52,221 bases of DNA from a virus (IMGVR_UViG_3300032116_020335:1-52221); one strand, 5' to 3'. Shown: positions 42,784-51,802, numbered from the stretch's first letter. Notes: generated from the sequence alone by a model not told the origin. Numbers and translations: made by a program.

Positions 42784-44234
42784 AATGATTTTAACAAATC
42801 TAACTCTGATTTTTGTGTCATATTTTCAACAAGAAGTTGTCTTGTATCTTTAACTTCATCATAATCAGTATCAATAATTTCATCATCATCAAATTGCTCA
42901 ATAATAGAACCTGTTGGAGGTGTTAATTCAAACCTCATATGGGCAGTATCAAAGGTTGAATCTTCAAATACATGACCTGATGGTGAAATATTTGATTTAA
43001 CAAGGTGAAAAGTAGCACGATTATGATTTCTATCATCAGAATCACGACCAATTGTAATAACTACTTGTGCCTTTTTAACTTTAGCAACAGAACCACCTGA
43101 ATCATTCAAATCAAGAAGTTTCTTATTGTTAGATTCTTTCTTAGCTTGTGTGGCAGTCCATCCACAAATATCAAACTCAACAAGCATATCAAGAATAGCA
43201 CCAACAACTTCTTTCTCACCTTGATATGGATTATTTTGATTTGAAAGATGTGATATCATTTCATCAACATAGTCAATATTAATTTGGTCAAATTTATATC
43301 CAACTTTTTGTTGATACTTAATAATCCAATTTTTTAATTGAGGTACTGTCATTTCGCTAGATGGGAATCTTTTGATTTTAATTAAACCAAGATTTTTTGA
43401 TTTAATCTTTTCAATTTCCTCATTTGCTCTTTGCGCTGCTTTTTCAGGGTTCTTTTGAGCATCTTTAAATGATATACCTGTTAATGCAGTTGATACTAAT
43501 AGTTTAATATCTCTTGTTTCGTTCTCACCAAAGATTATGTGAAGAACTTTCTTACCTTGTTTGAAAGCATTTATAGAAAAATTGGATAGGATAGTTGATT
43601 TACCAACACCTTGTCCTGCTATAATCATTCCAAGTTTACCTTTTGGTAGACCAACAATGATTTTATCAATTTCTGAAAGACCTGTTTTAATAAAATCTCT
43701 ATAACGCTGAGTAAATAAGGTTTCATCAATATTATCAATATCATCAGGGTCTTCATCTTCAGTACCAATATTGATGATTTTACGCATTTTTTCTAAAATC
43801 TTATCAAGAGATTCTAAATCATTTGATTCAACAATATTTTTAATTTCACCCTCTGAAAGATTTTTTAATTCCTGGACTTGAATGAATGAATTTGTTGTTT
43901 TTTTAACAAACTCAAAATCATTTCTTTCTTTACCATCAAGAAGATTTTTATAATCTTTATGCATGATTAATAGTTCATTAATCCAAGCATCTTTTTGTTC
44001 TTTAGTGTGTGTTTTATTTGATTTAATAATTTCACCAATATTTCTTTCTGTTGGTAAACCATTGTACTCTTGTACATATTGTTTAACCAATGAAAAAATT
44101 ATTTTGTGTTTTTCCTCTGTAAAATGTTGTGATTCTAATTTTAGAATAACATCCTTTGGGAAATCACTATGAAAAATATGAAATAAGATTCTTCTCTGAT
44201 GTCTATCAGAGCCTAAAGATAAAGTATTACGCAT
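42780..44234 (-). CDS. 41: Replicative DNA helicase, gp41/DnaB-like (484 aa)
   Basis: A RecA-fold helicase of the DnaB family. Residues ~205-220 hold Walker A AGQGVGKSTILS. Walker B lies in QINIDYVDEM, and the GWTATQAKKESNNKKLLDLNDSGGSVAK segment is the DnaB H3/H4 region with the 'T-x-Q...D-x-x-x-S' sensor. The N-terminal ~180 residues form the primase-interacting domain (HFTEEKHKIIFSLVKQYVQE). A 14-base gap follows the upstream 258-aa gene. It drives the replication fork as a hexamer on the lagging strand. Length is close to T4 gp41 (475). The start is the ATG at 44234 with an A/T-only leader. Confidence 0.93.
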   Translation of the reverse strand: MRNTLSLGSDRHQRRILFHIFHSDFPKDVILKLESQHFTEEKHKIIFSLVKQYVQEYNGLPTERNIGEIIKSNKTHTKEQKDAWINELLIMHKDYKNLLDGKERNDFEFVKKTTNSFIQVQELKNLSEGEIKNIVESNDLESLDKILEKMRKIINIGTEDEDPDDIDNIDETLFTQRYRDFIKTGLSEIDKIIVGLPKGKLGMIIAGQGVGKSTILSNFSINAFKQGKKVLHIIFGENETRDIKLLVSTALTGISFKDAQKNPEKAAQRANEEIEKIKSKNLGLIKIKRFPSSEMTVPQLKNWIIKYQQKVGYKFDQINIDYVDEMISHLSNQNNPYQGEKEVVGAILDMLVEFDICGWTATQAKKESNNKKLLDLNDSGGSVAKVKKAQVVITIGRDSDDRNHNRATFHLVKSNISPSGHVFEDSTFDTAHMRFELTPPTGSIIEQFDDDEIIDTDYDEVKDTRQLLVENMTQKSELDLLKSL

Positions 44235-44247
44235 TTATTGTTAAAAA

Positions 44248-45024
44248 TTAATTGTATGAATAATCCATTTTGAGAAGTTTTTTCTTCTCTTCTTGAGATA
44301 ATACTTTTAAATCATTAAAAGACATTTCATGTTTAGACATTATCTCAAAATCAAGGTATTGTGTATCAATATCTGTCTTTTTAATGTGATTTTTTATAGC
44401 ATGACAAATCTCACCAACAGATTTAATAAATTCTTCTGAAAAGATTGAATTTGGATTAAAGTTAAATACCGTGAACTTTCTTTGAATAATATAATTATCA
44501 TTCAAATGTAATGAAAAATCAAATAAAAGTTCTTCAACAAATTCAATTTGTTTGATATTATCAAAAGATGTTTTTGATTTTGCTTGAATATCAAATATAC
44601 CATCTTCATTAACAGAAATATTCTTTTTATAAAAGAGTTCATTTGAATTATCTTTCAATGAAACCACAATCATAAATTTATCTGTGATATTTTTTAATGC
44701 CCTATCCAACCCTTCTTTACTAATATTTTTATCTTTTAAATAAAAATTATTAGAATTGTATGCTTCCTTCAAGGGAAATCTTTTTGGAAACAAATCAACA
44801 AATGTTTCTTCATTTTCATGATTTACACCAACATATACTTCTTTTGTTAGTCTTTGATTTGGTAATGAAAGAATTTTTTGTAGTACTTTACGAATTTCAG
44901 GAACTAAATCCTTAATATTTACCATTTGTCTAACAATTGGGTTATAACAATCGGCATCAAAAATTCGTTCTGCGACAAGATTGTTTCTATATGAAATAGA
45001 AAACTTGAAATGATTTTTGCTCAT
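44248..45024 (-). CDS. Hypothetical protein between exonuclease and helicase genes (258 aa)
   Basis: An alpha/beta protein with no clear catalytic motif. It contains VRQMVNIKDLVPEIRKVLQKILSL and QRKFTVFNFNPNSIFSEEFIKSVGEICHAI. The C-terminal tail is charged (LSQEEKKKLLKMDYSYN). It sits between the RNase H-like exonuclease (21 bases) and the helicase (14 bases), so it is likely part of the replication operon. I considered primase and loader but see neither a Toprim nor a zinc motif. An unnamed replication-block protein. Confidence 0.62.
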   Translation of the reverse strand: MSKNHFKFSISYRNNLVAERIFDADCYNPIVRQMVNIKDLVPEIRKVLQKILSLPNQRLTKEVYVGVNHENEETFVDLFPKRFPLKEAYNSNNFYLKDKNISKEGLDRALKNITDKFMIVVSLKDNSNELFYKKNISVNEDGIFDIQAKSKTSFDNIKQIEFVEELLFDFSLHLNDNYIIQRKFTVFNFNPNSIFSEEFIKSVGEICHAIKNHIKKTDIDTQYLDFEIMSKHEMSFNDLKVLSQEEKKKLLKMDYSYN

Positions 45025-45045
45025 TTTAAATGATGTTTATTTTTA

Positions 45046-46125
45046 TCAAATATGCACGTTTTTTTTGAAAAAATCTTTTTCTCTGATAATAACAGGATAA
45101 AAAGGTTCATGAAATTTTATAAAATCAGAATTATAATTTTCAAGATACGCATCTTCTGTCATCATCTTTAATAAATTCTCTTCACCTCTTCCATTTGGGT
45201 CTAATGGTTCTTCCGCTACAAGTGCTAATTCTGCCATTGCTTCCTTTGTAAGGAAAGGTTCAAGTAAATTAATTATTTTATAATTTAGTTTGTATTGGTC
45301 TAAACCTACTTTACCAAATGTTTTGAAAATACCTTCAGTAATATTTTCAAGAACTTTAAGAGGTTTCTTTTTATTGGTGATTCTATCTTCATTTATTTGT
45401 CTAGCCTCCTTAATAATCGTTGCTGCTTTAACTTTTTCAGTTTGGATTTTCGGAAAATGTTTGAGAAGAGTACTTTCACCCAAACCATCAATCCCACTAA
45501 TATTATCAGAGTCATCCCCACACATAGTTTTAATAATTGTAAGATTAGAGTAGTGATGTTTGAAAAGAAGGTAGTAATTTTTTTTGGTAACATTCTGTTT
45601 TAAATTAGCAATATAAACAGAGACGTTATCATATTCTAAAAGTTGACAAATATCCCTATCGTTAGTATAAATAGTAATATTCTCTTTATCGTGATACTTT
45701 TGACAATAGTACGCAATCATATCATCTGATTCAATTTGGTCAACTTGTACTTGACGAATAAATAACTCCTCAAGATAGTTTTTAACCCTAATCATTTGCC
45801 AAAGATATGATTCTTTCTCTTGTTGTTGTTTTTTAATTTCAGCAGGAGTTAAATCAATCTTTTTATACCATTCTTTTCCTTCACGATTAGCTTTATATTC
45901 TCTGTAAATATCATATCTAAGTTTTCCCCCATTCTCACCATCCCAAAATACAATAACTTTATTAATATTTTGAGAACGGATGAGACTTCGGGTTTGCATT
46001 ATAAACTGATAAAGACCACCTATATGTCTGCTTCCATTAAATGTATGCTTTGCACCATTAAATGAACGCTTCATCAAATAGTTTCCATCAATTAATAATG
46101 TATTTACAGAAAATTTATATACCAT
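45046..46125 (-). CDS. rnh: 5'-3' exonuclease of the T4 RNase H/FEN1 family (359 aa)
   Basis: The PIN-like active site is built from LIDGNYLMKRS (Asp13), VIVFWDGENGGKLR, QIESDDMIAYYCQK and IYTNDRDICQLL. A helix-3-turn-helix DNA-binding segment, MCGDDSDNISGIDGLGESTLLKHFP, lies around residues 205-230. This order is that of T4 RNase H, which removes RNA primers and is ssDNA-binding-protein-stimulated. T4 RNase H has 305 residues, so this one has a longer C-terminus. It overlaps the recombinase gene stop by one base, implying co-translation. The enzyme is metal-dependent. The assignment is strong. Confidence 0.9.
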   Translation of the reverse strand: MVYKFSVNTLLIDGNYLMKRSFNGAKHTFNGSRHIGGLYQFIMQTRSLIRSQNINKVIVFWDGENGGKLRYDIYREYKANREGKEWYKKIDLTPAEIKKQQQEKESYLWQMIRVKNYLEELFIRQVQVDQIESDDMIAYYCQKYHDKENITIYTNDRDICQLLEYDNVSVYIANLKQNVTKKNYYLLFKHHYSNLTIIKTMCGDDSDNISGIDGLGESTLLKHFPKIQTEKVKAATIIKEARQINEDRITNKKKPLKVLENITEGIFKTFGKVGLDQYKLNYKIINLLEPFLTKEAMAELALVAEEPLDPNGRGEENLLKMMTEDAYLENYNSDFIKFHEPFYPVIIREKDFFKKNVHI

Positions 46126-47189
46126 TATTCATCATTATCTTTCGTATTATCCTGAATACGAACCACCTGCACATCATCAGCACCTTCTTCTCCTATTTCG
46201 GATAACAATTCAGATAAATGATTCTTTTTAAATTCTTCAAGTTCTGATTCTAGTACAAGACCATAACTTGTTGAAAGAATTTTACCTTCAAAAGAAATAT
46301 TTGAAACGTGATTTTTAACAATTTTAATTGGTGAAAGGATTCCAAGAGCAGTTGTTTTCTTATTCTTGGTAATATTAATCTTTTCAACACCTCTTGCTTT
46401 AGTACCACCCATATGAATGATAAGTCTGCTCATTGAATATACCGCCTCACCGCCTTTATGTCTAAGTACACCTTGTCCACCTGCTTGTGAATCAAACCAT
46501 ACTTTTTGAACAGCTACAGCAGCAGCTACATATTTTTTACTTACTTTTCTTGTAGATGGAATCCTATGGTGAAAAATACCTTTGAATGCTTGTTCCATTG
46601 CACCTGCATTCCACATATTATTACTCTCTTTATCTTTCTCTCTTGCAGTAAGAGTTTTACGGCAATCAACAGAACCAAAACTATCAATACAAAAGATTAC
46701 ATCCATTTGAAGTTCATCTTTTTCTTGTGCATCAAGAATATTATTTATGAACTCTGCAATATCTTCAATTGAAGGTGCTGAAAAGTTTTTATCGTATTTC
46801 TTACCATAATTCTGAACTAAATAATCAGAATCAACATAAAGATAGTCACCATTAAAATCAAAACCCATCTTTGTAAGGTGGTCTTTCTTCATTGCATTTT
46901 CAGTATCAATGATTACAGGTAGGAAACCATTCTGTTGTGCTGATACTGCTGCTTCATAAACAACAGTAGACTTACCTGTATCGGAATAACCTCTAACAAG
47001 TGTAAGTTCACACAATGGAATACCTTCCAAACCTGTAATTTCTTGATATCCTTTGCTAAGTGGAAGCCATTGCAAAGGTTTTTGTTCTTCATCATTAATT
47101 TTAAATTTTTCTTTAAAATCAGACAAAGAAAAAGACTTTTTCTTTATTGGTTTTTTTTCTTCGGAGTCGTTTACTAATGTTCTACCCAT
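46125..47189 (-). CDS. uvsX: UvsX/RecA-like recombinase (354 aa)
   Basis: A RecA-fold ATPase: Walker A RGYSDTGKST (66-75), and a Walker B-type strand VIFCIDSFGSVDCRK. The later GGQGVLRHKGGEAVYSMSRLIIHMGG segment resembles loop 2 and the region after it in UvsX. The C-terminus is charged. In T4, UvsX forms filaments on ssDNA and invades duplexes for recombination-dependent replication. It lies 102 bases from the ssDNA-binding protein gene, with a terminator between, and overlaps the exonuclease by one base. Length is close to T4 UvsX (391). Confidence 0.88.
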   Translation of the reverse strand: MGRTLVNDSEEKKPIKKKSFSLSDFKEKFKINDEEQKPLQWLPLSKGYQEITGLEGIPLCELTLVRGYSDTGKSTVVYEAAVSAQQNGFLPVIIDTENAMKKDHLTKMGFDFNGDYLYVDSDYLVQNYGKKYDKNFSAPSIEDIAEFINNILDAQEKDELQMDVIFCIDSFGSVDCRKTLTAREKDKESNNMWNAGAMEQAFKGIFHHRIPSTRKVSKKYVAAAVAVQKVWFDSQAGGQGVLRHKGGEAVYSMSRLIIHMGGTKARGVEKINITKNKKTTALGILSPIKIVKNHVSNISFEGKILSTSYGLVLESELEEFKKNHLSELLSEIGEEGADDVQVVRIQDNTKDNDE

Positions 47190-47226
47190 GATATATAATT
47201 ATTTTAATAATAAATTGTAATAAAAA

Positions 47227-47280
47227 AGGTACAACAACAGTAAATACAGAGGGGAGTAATGTAAATACTGTGTTGTACCT
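47227..47280 (-). terminator. Rho-independent terminator between ssDNA-binding protein and uvsX genes
   Basis: AGGTACAACAACAGTA (47227-47242) pairs with TACTGTGTTGTACCT (47266-47280), a ~15-bp stem with one bulged base. On the minus strand it is followed by TTTTTTATT. It sits 12 bases after the stop of the ssDNA-binding protein gene. It would end that gene's abundant transcript while leaving the recombination operon under separate or read-through control. Confidence 0.85.
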
Positions 47281-47291
47281 TAAACCCTTAA

Positions 47292-48170
47292 CTAGAAGGG
47301 CAAGTCATCATCCTCATCATCAACTGTAGAAACTACAGGTGATTTAGCAGTTGCTTTTGCTGTTGGTTTTTGCTCTTCAACAGGAGAAGATGACATTTCA
47401 AAGTCTGCCTCAGTATCATCTTCATCAACAAAGATTTGAGACTGATTTAATGAATTATTCATAGATGCAGACTTATTTTCTCCAATATCATATGTAGCAT
47501 TATTAATTGCTTCATTGATAAGTTCCATTTCTTTCAAAAAGAAATCTTGTTGTTTTTTTCTGTTGTCAATGGTTACCATTTCACCATCAACTTTTTTGGT
47601 TACTTCAAAAGAAGGAATATCTTTTGCATTATATTTCCAATCAACTTTTGTTGAATCTTCCATATAAATACCAAAGTTTTTACTTCCTGCAACCCAATTT
47701 TTTGCACATCTTATAGCAAGATTAAACCTTTTGGTTTCTGTTTTATCAACAGACTGTGAAATATAAAGTTTTACATAACCAAGTCTATTGTTAGCAGCCA
47801 ACCAAGCAAGAGAATTTACAAATCCGAAGATGTATGTACTCACTCTTTTATCTTGTGATGTGAATGGTAGGTCAAGTACAAAGATTTCACCACTATCATC
47901 GGTAAACTCAAAGTTTACTTTTGGATTAGGAATTTTTGTACCATCAGTTCTTGTAATTACATTATCAAGAATTGGTGTTACCTTGGTCAAAAACCCATAA
48001 AAAGGTTTCGGATAGTTGTTTTGGTCAACCATCGGAAGCTTTTCATACTGACCATCATTGTTTTTCTTGTTTACAACGAAGAATTTCGCTGTGATTTTGT
48101 TGTCATTTGACTTTGTTGAACCCAATGACATGTAGGTTCTGGACTTTCTGTTAATCGTTTCAAATCCCAT
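47292..48170 (-). CDS. Single-stranded DNA-binding protein (292 aa)
   Basis: The body (residues ~1-210) is beta-rich and fits an OB-fold-like protein (PKVNFEFTDDSGEIFVLDLPF, LGYVKLYISQ). It is followed by a Ser/Ala/Pro/acidic linker and an acidic C-terminus DDEDDDLPF. That tail has the shape of the bacterial SSB tip, which recruits partner proteins. T4 gp32 also has an acidic tail but no LPF ending, and a Cys/His zinc site, which is absent here. Position just upstream of uvsX supports the role. The gene is likely expressed alone, with a TATATTTG box upstream and a strong terminator downstream. Confidence 0.72.
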   Translation of the reverse strand: MGFETINRKSRTYMSLGSTKSNDNKITAKFFVVNKKNNDGQYEKLPMVDQNNYPKPFYGFLTKVTPILDNVITRTDGTKIPNPKVNFEFTDDSGEIFVLDLPFTSQDKRVSTYIFGFVNSLAWLAANNRLGYVKLYISQSVDKTETKRFNLAIRCAKNWVAGSKNFGIYMEDSTKVDWKYNAKDIPSFEVTKKVDGEMVTIDNRKKQQDFFLKEMELINEAINNATYDIGENKSASMNNSLNQSQIFVDEDDTEADFEMSSSPVEEQKPTAKATAKSPVVSTVDDEDDDLPF

Positions 48171-48213
48171 AATGTTAAAAATTTAAATTGTTAAAAATTA
48201 ATTATTGTTTAAA

Positions 48214-48221
48214 CAAATATA
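48214..48221 (-). promoter_or_regulatory. TATATTTG element upstream of the ssDNA-binding protein gene
   Basis: The minus strand carries TATATTTG 43 bases before the ATG at 48170, leaving room for a leader. It fits TAnnTTTG, the Bacteroidota -7 box. Together with the terminator at 47227-47280 it would define a monocistronic early/middle transcript. Confidence 0.45.
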
Positions 48222-48231
48222 TATGTTTTTT

Positions 48232-48241
48232 TATAAATAGT
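48232..48241 (-). promoter_or_regulatory. ACTATTTATA element upstream of the ssDNA-binding protein gene
   Basis: The minus strand reads GTACTATTTATAAAAAAAC ten bases before the TATATTTG box. It is an exact copy of the decamer before the 728-aa fibre gene. Two promoter-like elements stacked here would allow expression in more than one phase of infection. Confidence 0.4.
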
Positions 48242-48269
48242 ACGTTTTTAGTGAAAAAAAATAAAAATT

Positions 48270-50258
48270 TTAATTTGTCACCCTGAACCTCACATAGTTA
48301 GAGTTCGGATACTGAATTCCATTTTTATCCAATCCCCTCATTTCAATTGTGTAGTCATGTGAAATAAACCATGAAAAATCAATTTCAGCAAAATATTCAT
48401 CATTAACTTTTGAAGCCTTTGTAAATGGAATTACATCAATTTGATTCTTACCTTGATTAACATAAATTCTGAATTCAATATCACCAATTATACTTTTTAG
48501 TATTTTTGTCTGAATTAATCTTTTTGCTTTAAAAATTAATCTCTTTAAACCTGCTTTTTTAGATACTACTTCATTTTGTTTGATACCTAATACATTAATA
48601 AATACATCAGTTCCATATGTTAAAGTAGTACCATCATTTAAATCAAGTTTAGAAATATTGAATTCCTTTTCTAATACTTTATTTTTTCCATTTTGTGTAT
48701 AATGCCATCTATTATAAAATATTTCTTGGTCTTGATAATTATCGGAATCAATAAAATATGATATCTTATAATTGTAATAATTTAATTTAGTAAATGCTGT
48801 GGTTTCTGTTGTTGAAAATATTATTTCATCGTTTGAATCAATAATTTCAAATTTATTAATTGATGTAACAGGTGCTTGTGAAACAAAGAAGAAATCATTT
48901 GACTCATCAAATCTTAAACAATAGTTTTCATCTACAACCCTATCATCATATGTTGTTTCTAAGAATGGTTCAAAGAATGTTTGTGTATATTTTGAAAAAA
49001 ATGTAACAACATTTCTAGTTTCTGCTGTTAATGATTCTGTATTTGCAGAATATGCAATACATATACCATTATTGGGATTACCTGAAAATAATATTCCATT
49101 AACATAATCTGTAATATCAATATCAATATCTTCATTTCCAATCTCAAATCTTTGAGTTGTTATTATTGATAAATTAGTTGCTGCGGTTGTAAATGTATAT
49201 GCTGTTTCAACTTTGGTTGAAAAATAAAAATCATCAAAGAAAAAGTTGTAATTATCTGTAATTCCACTAGTTCCATCAATTTTTACAGATAAAGTATATG
49301 ATGTATTACCTGTAAAACCACTTGGAACAGTAAATTTGTATTCTAAATCGTTCCAAACACCTGCATTAAATGCTGATGTATATTCAATTGTTGAATTTAG
49401 TGTAATTTCAGGGTCTAAACTAGGTGATACATCAAGATAAATTCTTTTATAATCACAAGTATAGCTGCTTAAATCTAAAACTTTACCTGTAGCATAATAA
49501 ACTGTGCTTGATGTTGTATTTGCAGAAACAGTTATAGGTGTACTAAAGTTAAAAAGTGTATTAGTTGGGGAGTAAAATGAATAATTTAATGGGTCGTTAT
49601 TTTTTAATAATAACGAATTAGAACCACTATATGTATATAATGTTGATGATGTTAAAATACTATTTGTTGTATCACTTGTAATACCTGAAATGCCTAACTC
49701 AAATGTTCCAAAATCCCCATCAATAATTTGATTTGTTGTATTTGCTGTTGTAAGACCTGTTGCTAAAATAATATCATCAATATAGTCTGTATCTTTTAAA
49801 AAGACACCTTGTTGTGTCCAATTAATTTGTGGATTTTTTCTATTATACCAATTTGCTGCTGATTTATTTAATTCAACTTCTCTGAATAATCTATCATTAT
49901 AGATATAGTCATATCCTGTACCTTCATCAAATGATTCTTCAAGTTTAATAAAGGCTAAATCAAAACCACTTGCTCTTTTGGATGTTAAAAAATCAACACC
50001 AATATAACCATCATTCAATGCAATACAATTTTTTATTTTTAAAACATGAGATTGAATTGTATTTTTGTTTATAGTATTACTTGATATTTTATGTTGTAAT
50101 ATATCTAGGTCTATATTAAAAACATAGCGACTTACTTCTGTAGTTGCAGTATTAGAACCATTACCATATGATAATTCAATAATTGGATTTCTTGAACTAT
50201 TTGTGTAAGAATTCCTTATTAAGGTAGCCTGTTTTTTAAAATATGACCTGAATATCAT
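48270..50258 (-). CDS. Virion structural/adhesin protein with one adhesin module (662 aa)
   Basis: The N-terminal ~170 residues (FRSYFKKQATLIRNSY, IQSHVLKIKNCIAL) form a domain I do not recognise. Residues ~175-350 contain one copy of the module that makes up the 2149-aa adhesin (DGDFGTFELGISGITSD, LDPEITLNSTIEYTS, GNTSYTLSVKIDG, YNFFFDDFYF). The rest includes LRFDESNDFFFVSQAP and a beta-rich C-terminus ending VRFRVTN. It may be a baseplate or head-decoration protein, or an adhesin, linked to the fibre arm by the shared module. It overlaps the 229-aa gene by one base. Confidence 0.7.
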   Translation of the reverse strand: MIFRSYFKKQATLIRNSYTNSSRNPIIELSYGNGSNTATTEVSRYVFNIDLDILQHKISSNTINKNTIQSHVLKIKNCIALNDGYIGVDFLTSKRASGFDLAFIKLEESFDEGTGYDYIYNDRLFREVELNKSAANWYNRKNPQINWTQQGVFLKDTDYIDDIILATGLTTANTTNQIIDGDFGTFELGISGITSDTTNSILTSSTLYTYSGSNSLLLKNNDPLNYSFYSPTNTLFNFSTPITVSANTTSSTVYYATGKVLDLSSYTCDYKRIYLDVSPSLDPEITLNSTIEYTSAFNAGVWNDLEYKFTVPSGFTGNTSYTLSVKIDGTSGITDNYNFFFDDFYFSTKVETAYTFTTAATNLSIITTQRFEIGNEDIDIDITDYVNGILFSGNPNNGICIAYSANTESLTAETRNVVTFFSKYTQTFFEPFLETTYDDRVVDENYCLRFDESNDFFFVSQAPVTSINKFEIIDSNDEIIFSTTETTAFTKLNYYNYKISYFIDSDNYQDQEIFYNRWHYTQNGKNKVLEKEFNISKLDLNDGTTLTYGTDVFINVLGIKQNEVVSKKAGLKRLIFKAKRLIQTKILKSIIGDIEFRIYVNQGKNQIDVIPFTKASKVNDEYFAEIDFSWFISHDYTIEMRGLDKNGIQYPNSNYVRFRVTN

Positions 50259-50947
50259 TAACTATTTTTGATTATGTCTTTAATTTGGGTATCACTAATT
50301 TCAGGAGTTTTGTAAACACCTGAAGTCATACCTTTTTCATTTTCATTGTATTGTTTATTACCATAATATAATGAACCATTTACTAAATCAGTTCTACCAT
50401 GTTTAGCAAAATATTCATTCCAGTAGTCTTCAATTGATTGCGCTCCTGTAGTAGTTTTCACCATTTGATTTAATGATTCAAGTGGTGTTGGTGGTGTTAA
50501 TTTATCAACCCTTTGAGAAAGTTCACCAACTTTATTATTCATTTGGTCAACATTGGTTGTAATTTCATCTGTTTTTTGATTTAATACTTGAAGTATTTTA
50601 ACAGAATCATTAATATATTGTGTTAGATTATCAATTTTTGATGAATGAATTTTTAATAAATCGGATGCTGTGTCTTCAAATCCTTGATTATCTGATGTAT
50701 CAACATCAATATCTGTTTTATTTTCAATAGGTTCTTGAGTTTGTTCAACACCTTGTTCTTCAGGTTTATTACCATCAAGTACATCACCTATACCACCAAA
50801 AACATCACCCGATGTTTCATCTTCAGCAGGAATTTCATCTTGTTCTTCAAGATTTTCTGGACCGCTTTTTACATGATATTCAAGTAAATACCTAAAACGG
50901 TCATATGTTTGGTTTTTTTTATCTCTAATCCTCATATTACTGTTCAA
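50258..50947 (-). CDS. Hypothetical acidic coiled-coil protein (229 aa)
   Basis: A basic N-terminus (RIRDKKNQTYDRFRYLLEYH) is followed by an acidic, low-complexity linker (residues ~30-95, rich in Glu, Asp, Gln, Pro). A coiled coil occupies residues ~100-155 (IDNLTQYINDSVKILQVLNQKTDEITTNVDQM...), then the C-terminus has DYWNEYFAKHG. This is a common layout of phage internal or scaffolding-like proteins, but no known family is recognised. It overlaps the 662-aa gene by one base and the 65-aa gene by 11. A virion role is only inferred from the company it keeps. Confidence 0.62.
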   Translation of the reverse strand: MNSNMRIRDKKNQTYDRFRYLLEYHVKSGPENLEEQDEIPAEDETSGDVFGGIGDVLDGNKPEEQGVEQTQEPIENKTDIDVDTSDNQGFEDTASDLLKIHSSKIDNLTQYINDSVKILQVLNQKTDEITTNVDQMNNKVGELSQRVDKLTPPTPLESLNQMVKTTTGAQSIEDYWNEYFAKHGRTDLVNGSLYYGNKQYNENEKGMTSGVYKTPEISDTQIKDIIKNS

Positions 50948-51134
50948 ATCTAACTTCTTTTAATAGTTGTCTACCATCACTAGTAACAAACTTTTTATTT
51001 ATCATTTCGGTATGCTCAAATAAACCATCAAGTACTTTAAGACTAACTTGATTTTCATTTGTTTCTTCTTTTTGAATTTTATCATCAGAAGTAATAATTT
51101 CGGAAAGTTTTTTATTGAAATCTGTGTTTTCCAT
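50937..51134 (-). CDS. Small hypothetical protein (65 aa)
   Basis: A short acidic protein (MENTDFNKKLSEIITSDDKIQKEETNENQ...) ending LLKEVRFEQ. There is no membrane helix, zinc motif or recognisable fold. It overlaps the 229-aa gene by 11 bases, so translation is coupled. The upstream 29-base gap carries AAATAAATACTAATTATAAG, an A/T-rich promoter-like stretch. Function unknown. Confidence 0.58.
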   Translation of the reverse strand: MENTDFNKKLSEIITSDDKIQKEETNENQVSLKVLDGLFEHTEMINKKFVTSDGRQLLKEVRFEQ

Positions 51135-51163
51135 AATTCTTTTCTTATAATTAGTATTTATTT

Positions 51164-51796
51164 TTACTTACTTGAAAAAATAAAATATGGAATTGTCTTC
51201 TCTATAAAGAAGGTATCTTGATTAGTAAACAAATTTAAAAAGTAATTATATATTTTATTATCAATGTCATTATAAAACTTTTTAGTAGAAAAATATTCTT
51301 CTAAATTTTTAACCTTTAATAGGTCAAACCAAATGAATTCATTAACATTAATAATATAAATTTTTTTATTTATACTTGAATAACCATAAATCATTTTATT
51401 AAGTTGATAATATATGTCAACTTCTGATTTATCCAAATAATCTAATAATTGACCAAACTCATTAATTTTTTTAAAAAATGGGTCAATAATTTCAAAATTT
51501 AATAAGTTTAAATATGAATTGTGTATATTAAGTATAAAATCTTCATATTTTTTTAAAAATTCTGATAAATATTCTTCTGGTGAATAACACCAATATACAT
51601 TTTTCTCAATATGATTATTTTCTAAATCAATTTGATTTGGATATAATTCCCTTGCTTTTTTAATCCCAACAATAAGCAATGGCTTATCATCAAAAATCTC
51701 ATTAACAAATTCAAATTTCTTTGTTAAAGGATAATGTGAATAAGTTGAAAAATATGGATTTTGGGAATCAATTCCGTATAAATAAGCCAATTTCAT
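51164..51796 (-). CDS. Hypothetical protein (210 aa)
   Basis: It starts MKLAYLYGIDSQNPYFSTYSHYPLTKKFEF. I chose the ATG at 51796 rather than a TTG three codons upstream (51805), because the ATG has the usual A/T leader and a normal N-terminus. The protein is rich in Tyr, Phe, Asn and Ile, with predicted alternating helices and strands (PLLIVGIKKARELYP). The N-terminal part GIKKARELYPNQ may be Rossmann-like. No family recognised. It lies 50 bases downstream of the M23-like peptidase gene. Confidence 0.58.
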   Translation of the reverse strand: MKLAYLYGIDSQNPYFSTYSHYPLTKKFEFVNEIFDDKPLLIVGIKKARELYPNQIDLENNHIEKNVYWCYSPEEYLSEFLKKYEDFILNIHNSYLNLLNFEIIDPFFKKINEFGQLLDYLDKSEVDIYYQLNKMIYGYSSINKKIYIINVNEFIWFDLLKVKNLEEYFSTKKFYNDIDNKIYNYFLNLFTNQDTFFIEKTIPYFIFSSK

Positions 51797-51802
51797 ACCG
51801 CA

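Noticed and set aside
42780-47189. Additional inteins in the helicase or UvsX genes, which are common intein hosts
   Set aside because: Walker A and B regions of both are uninterrupted, and no HN-Ser/Cys/Thr junction or block A Cys is present.
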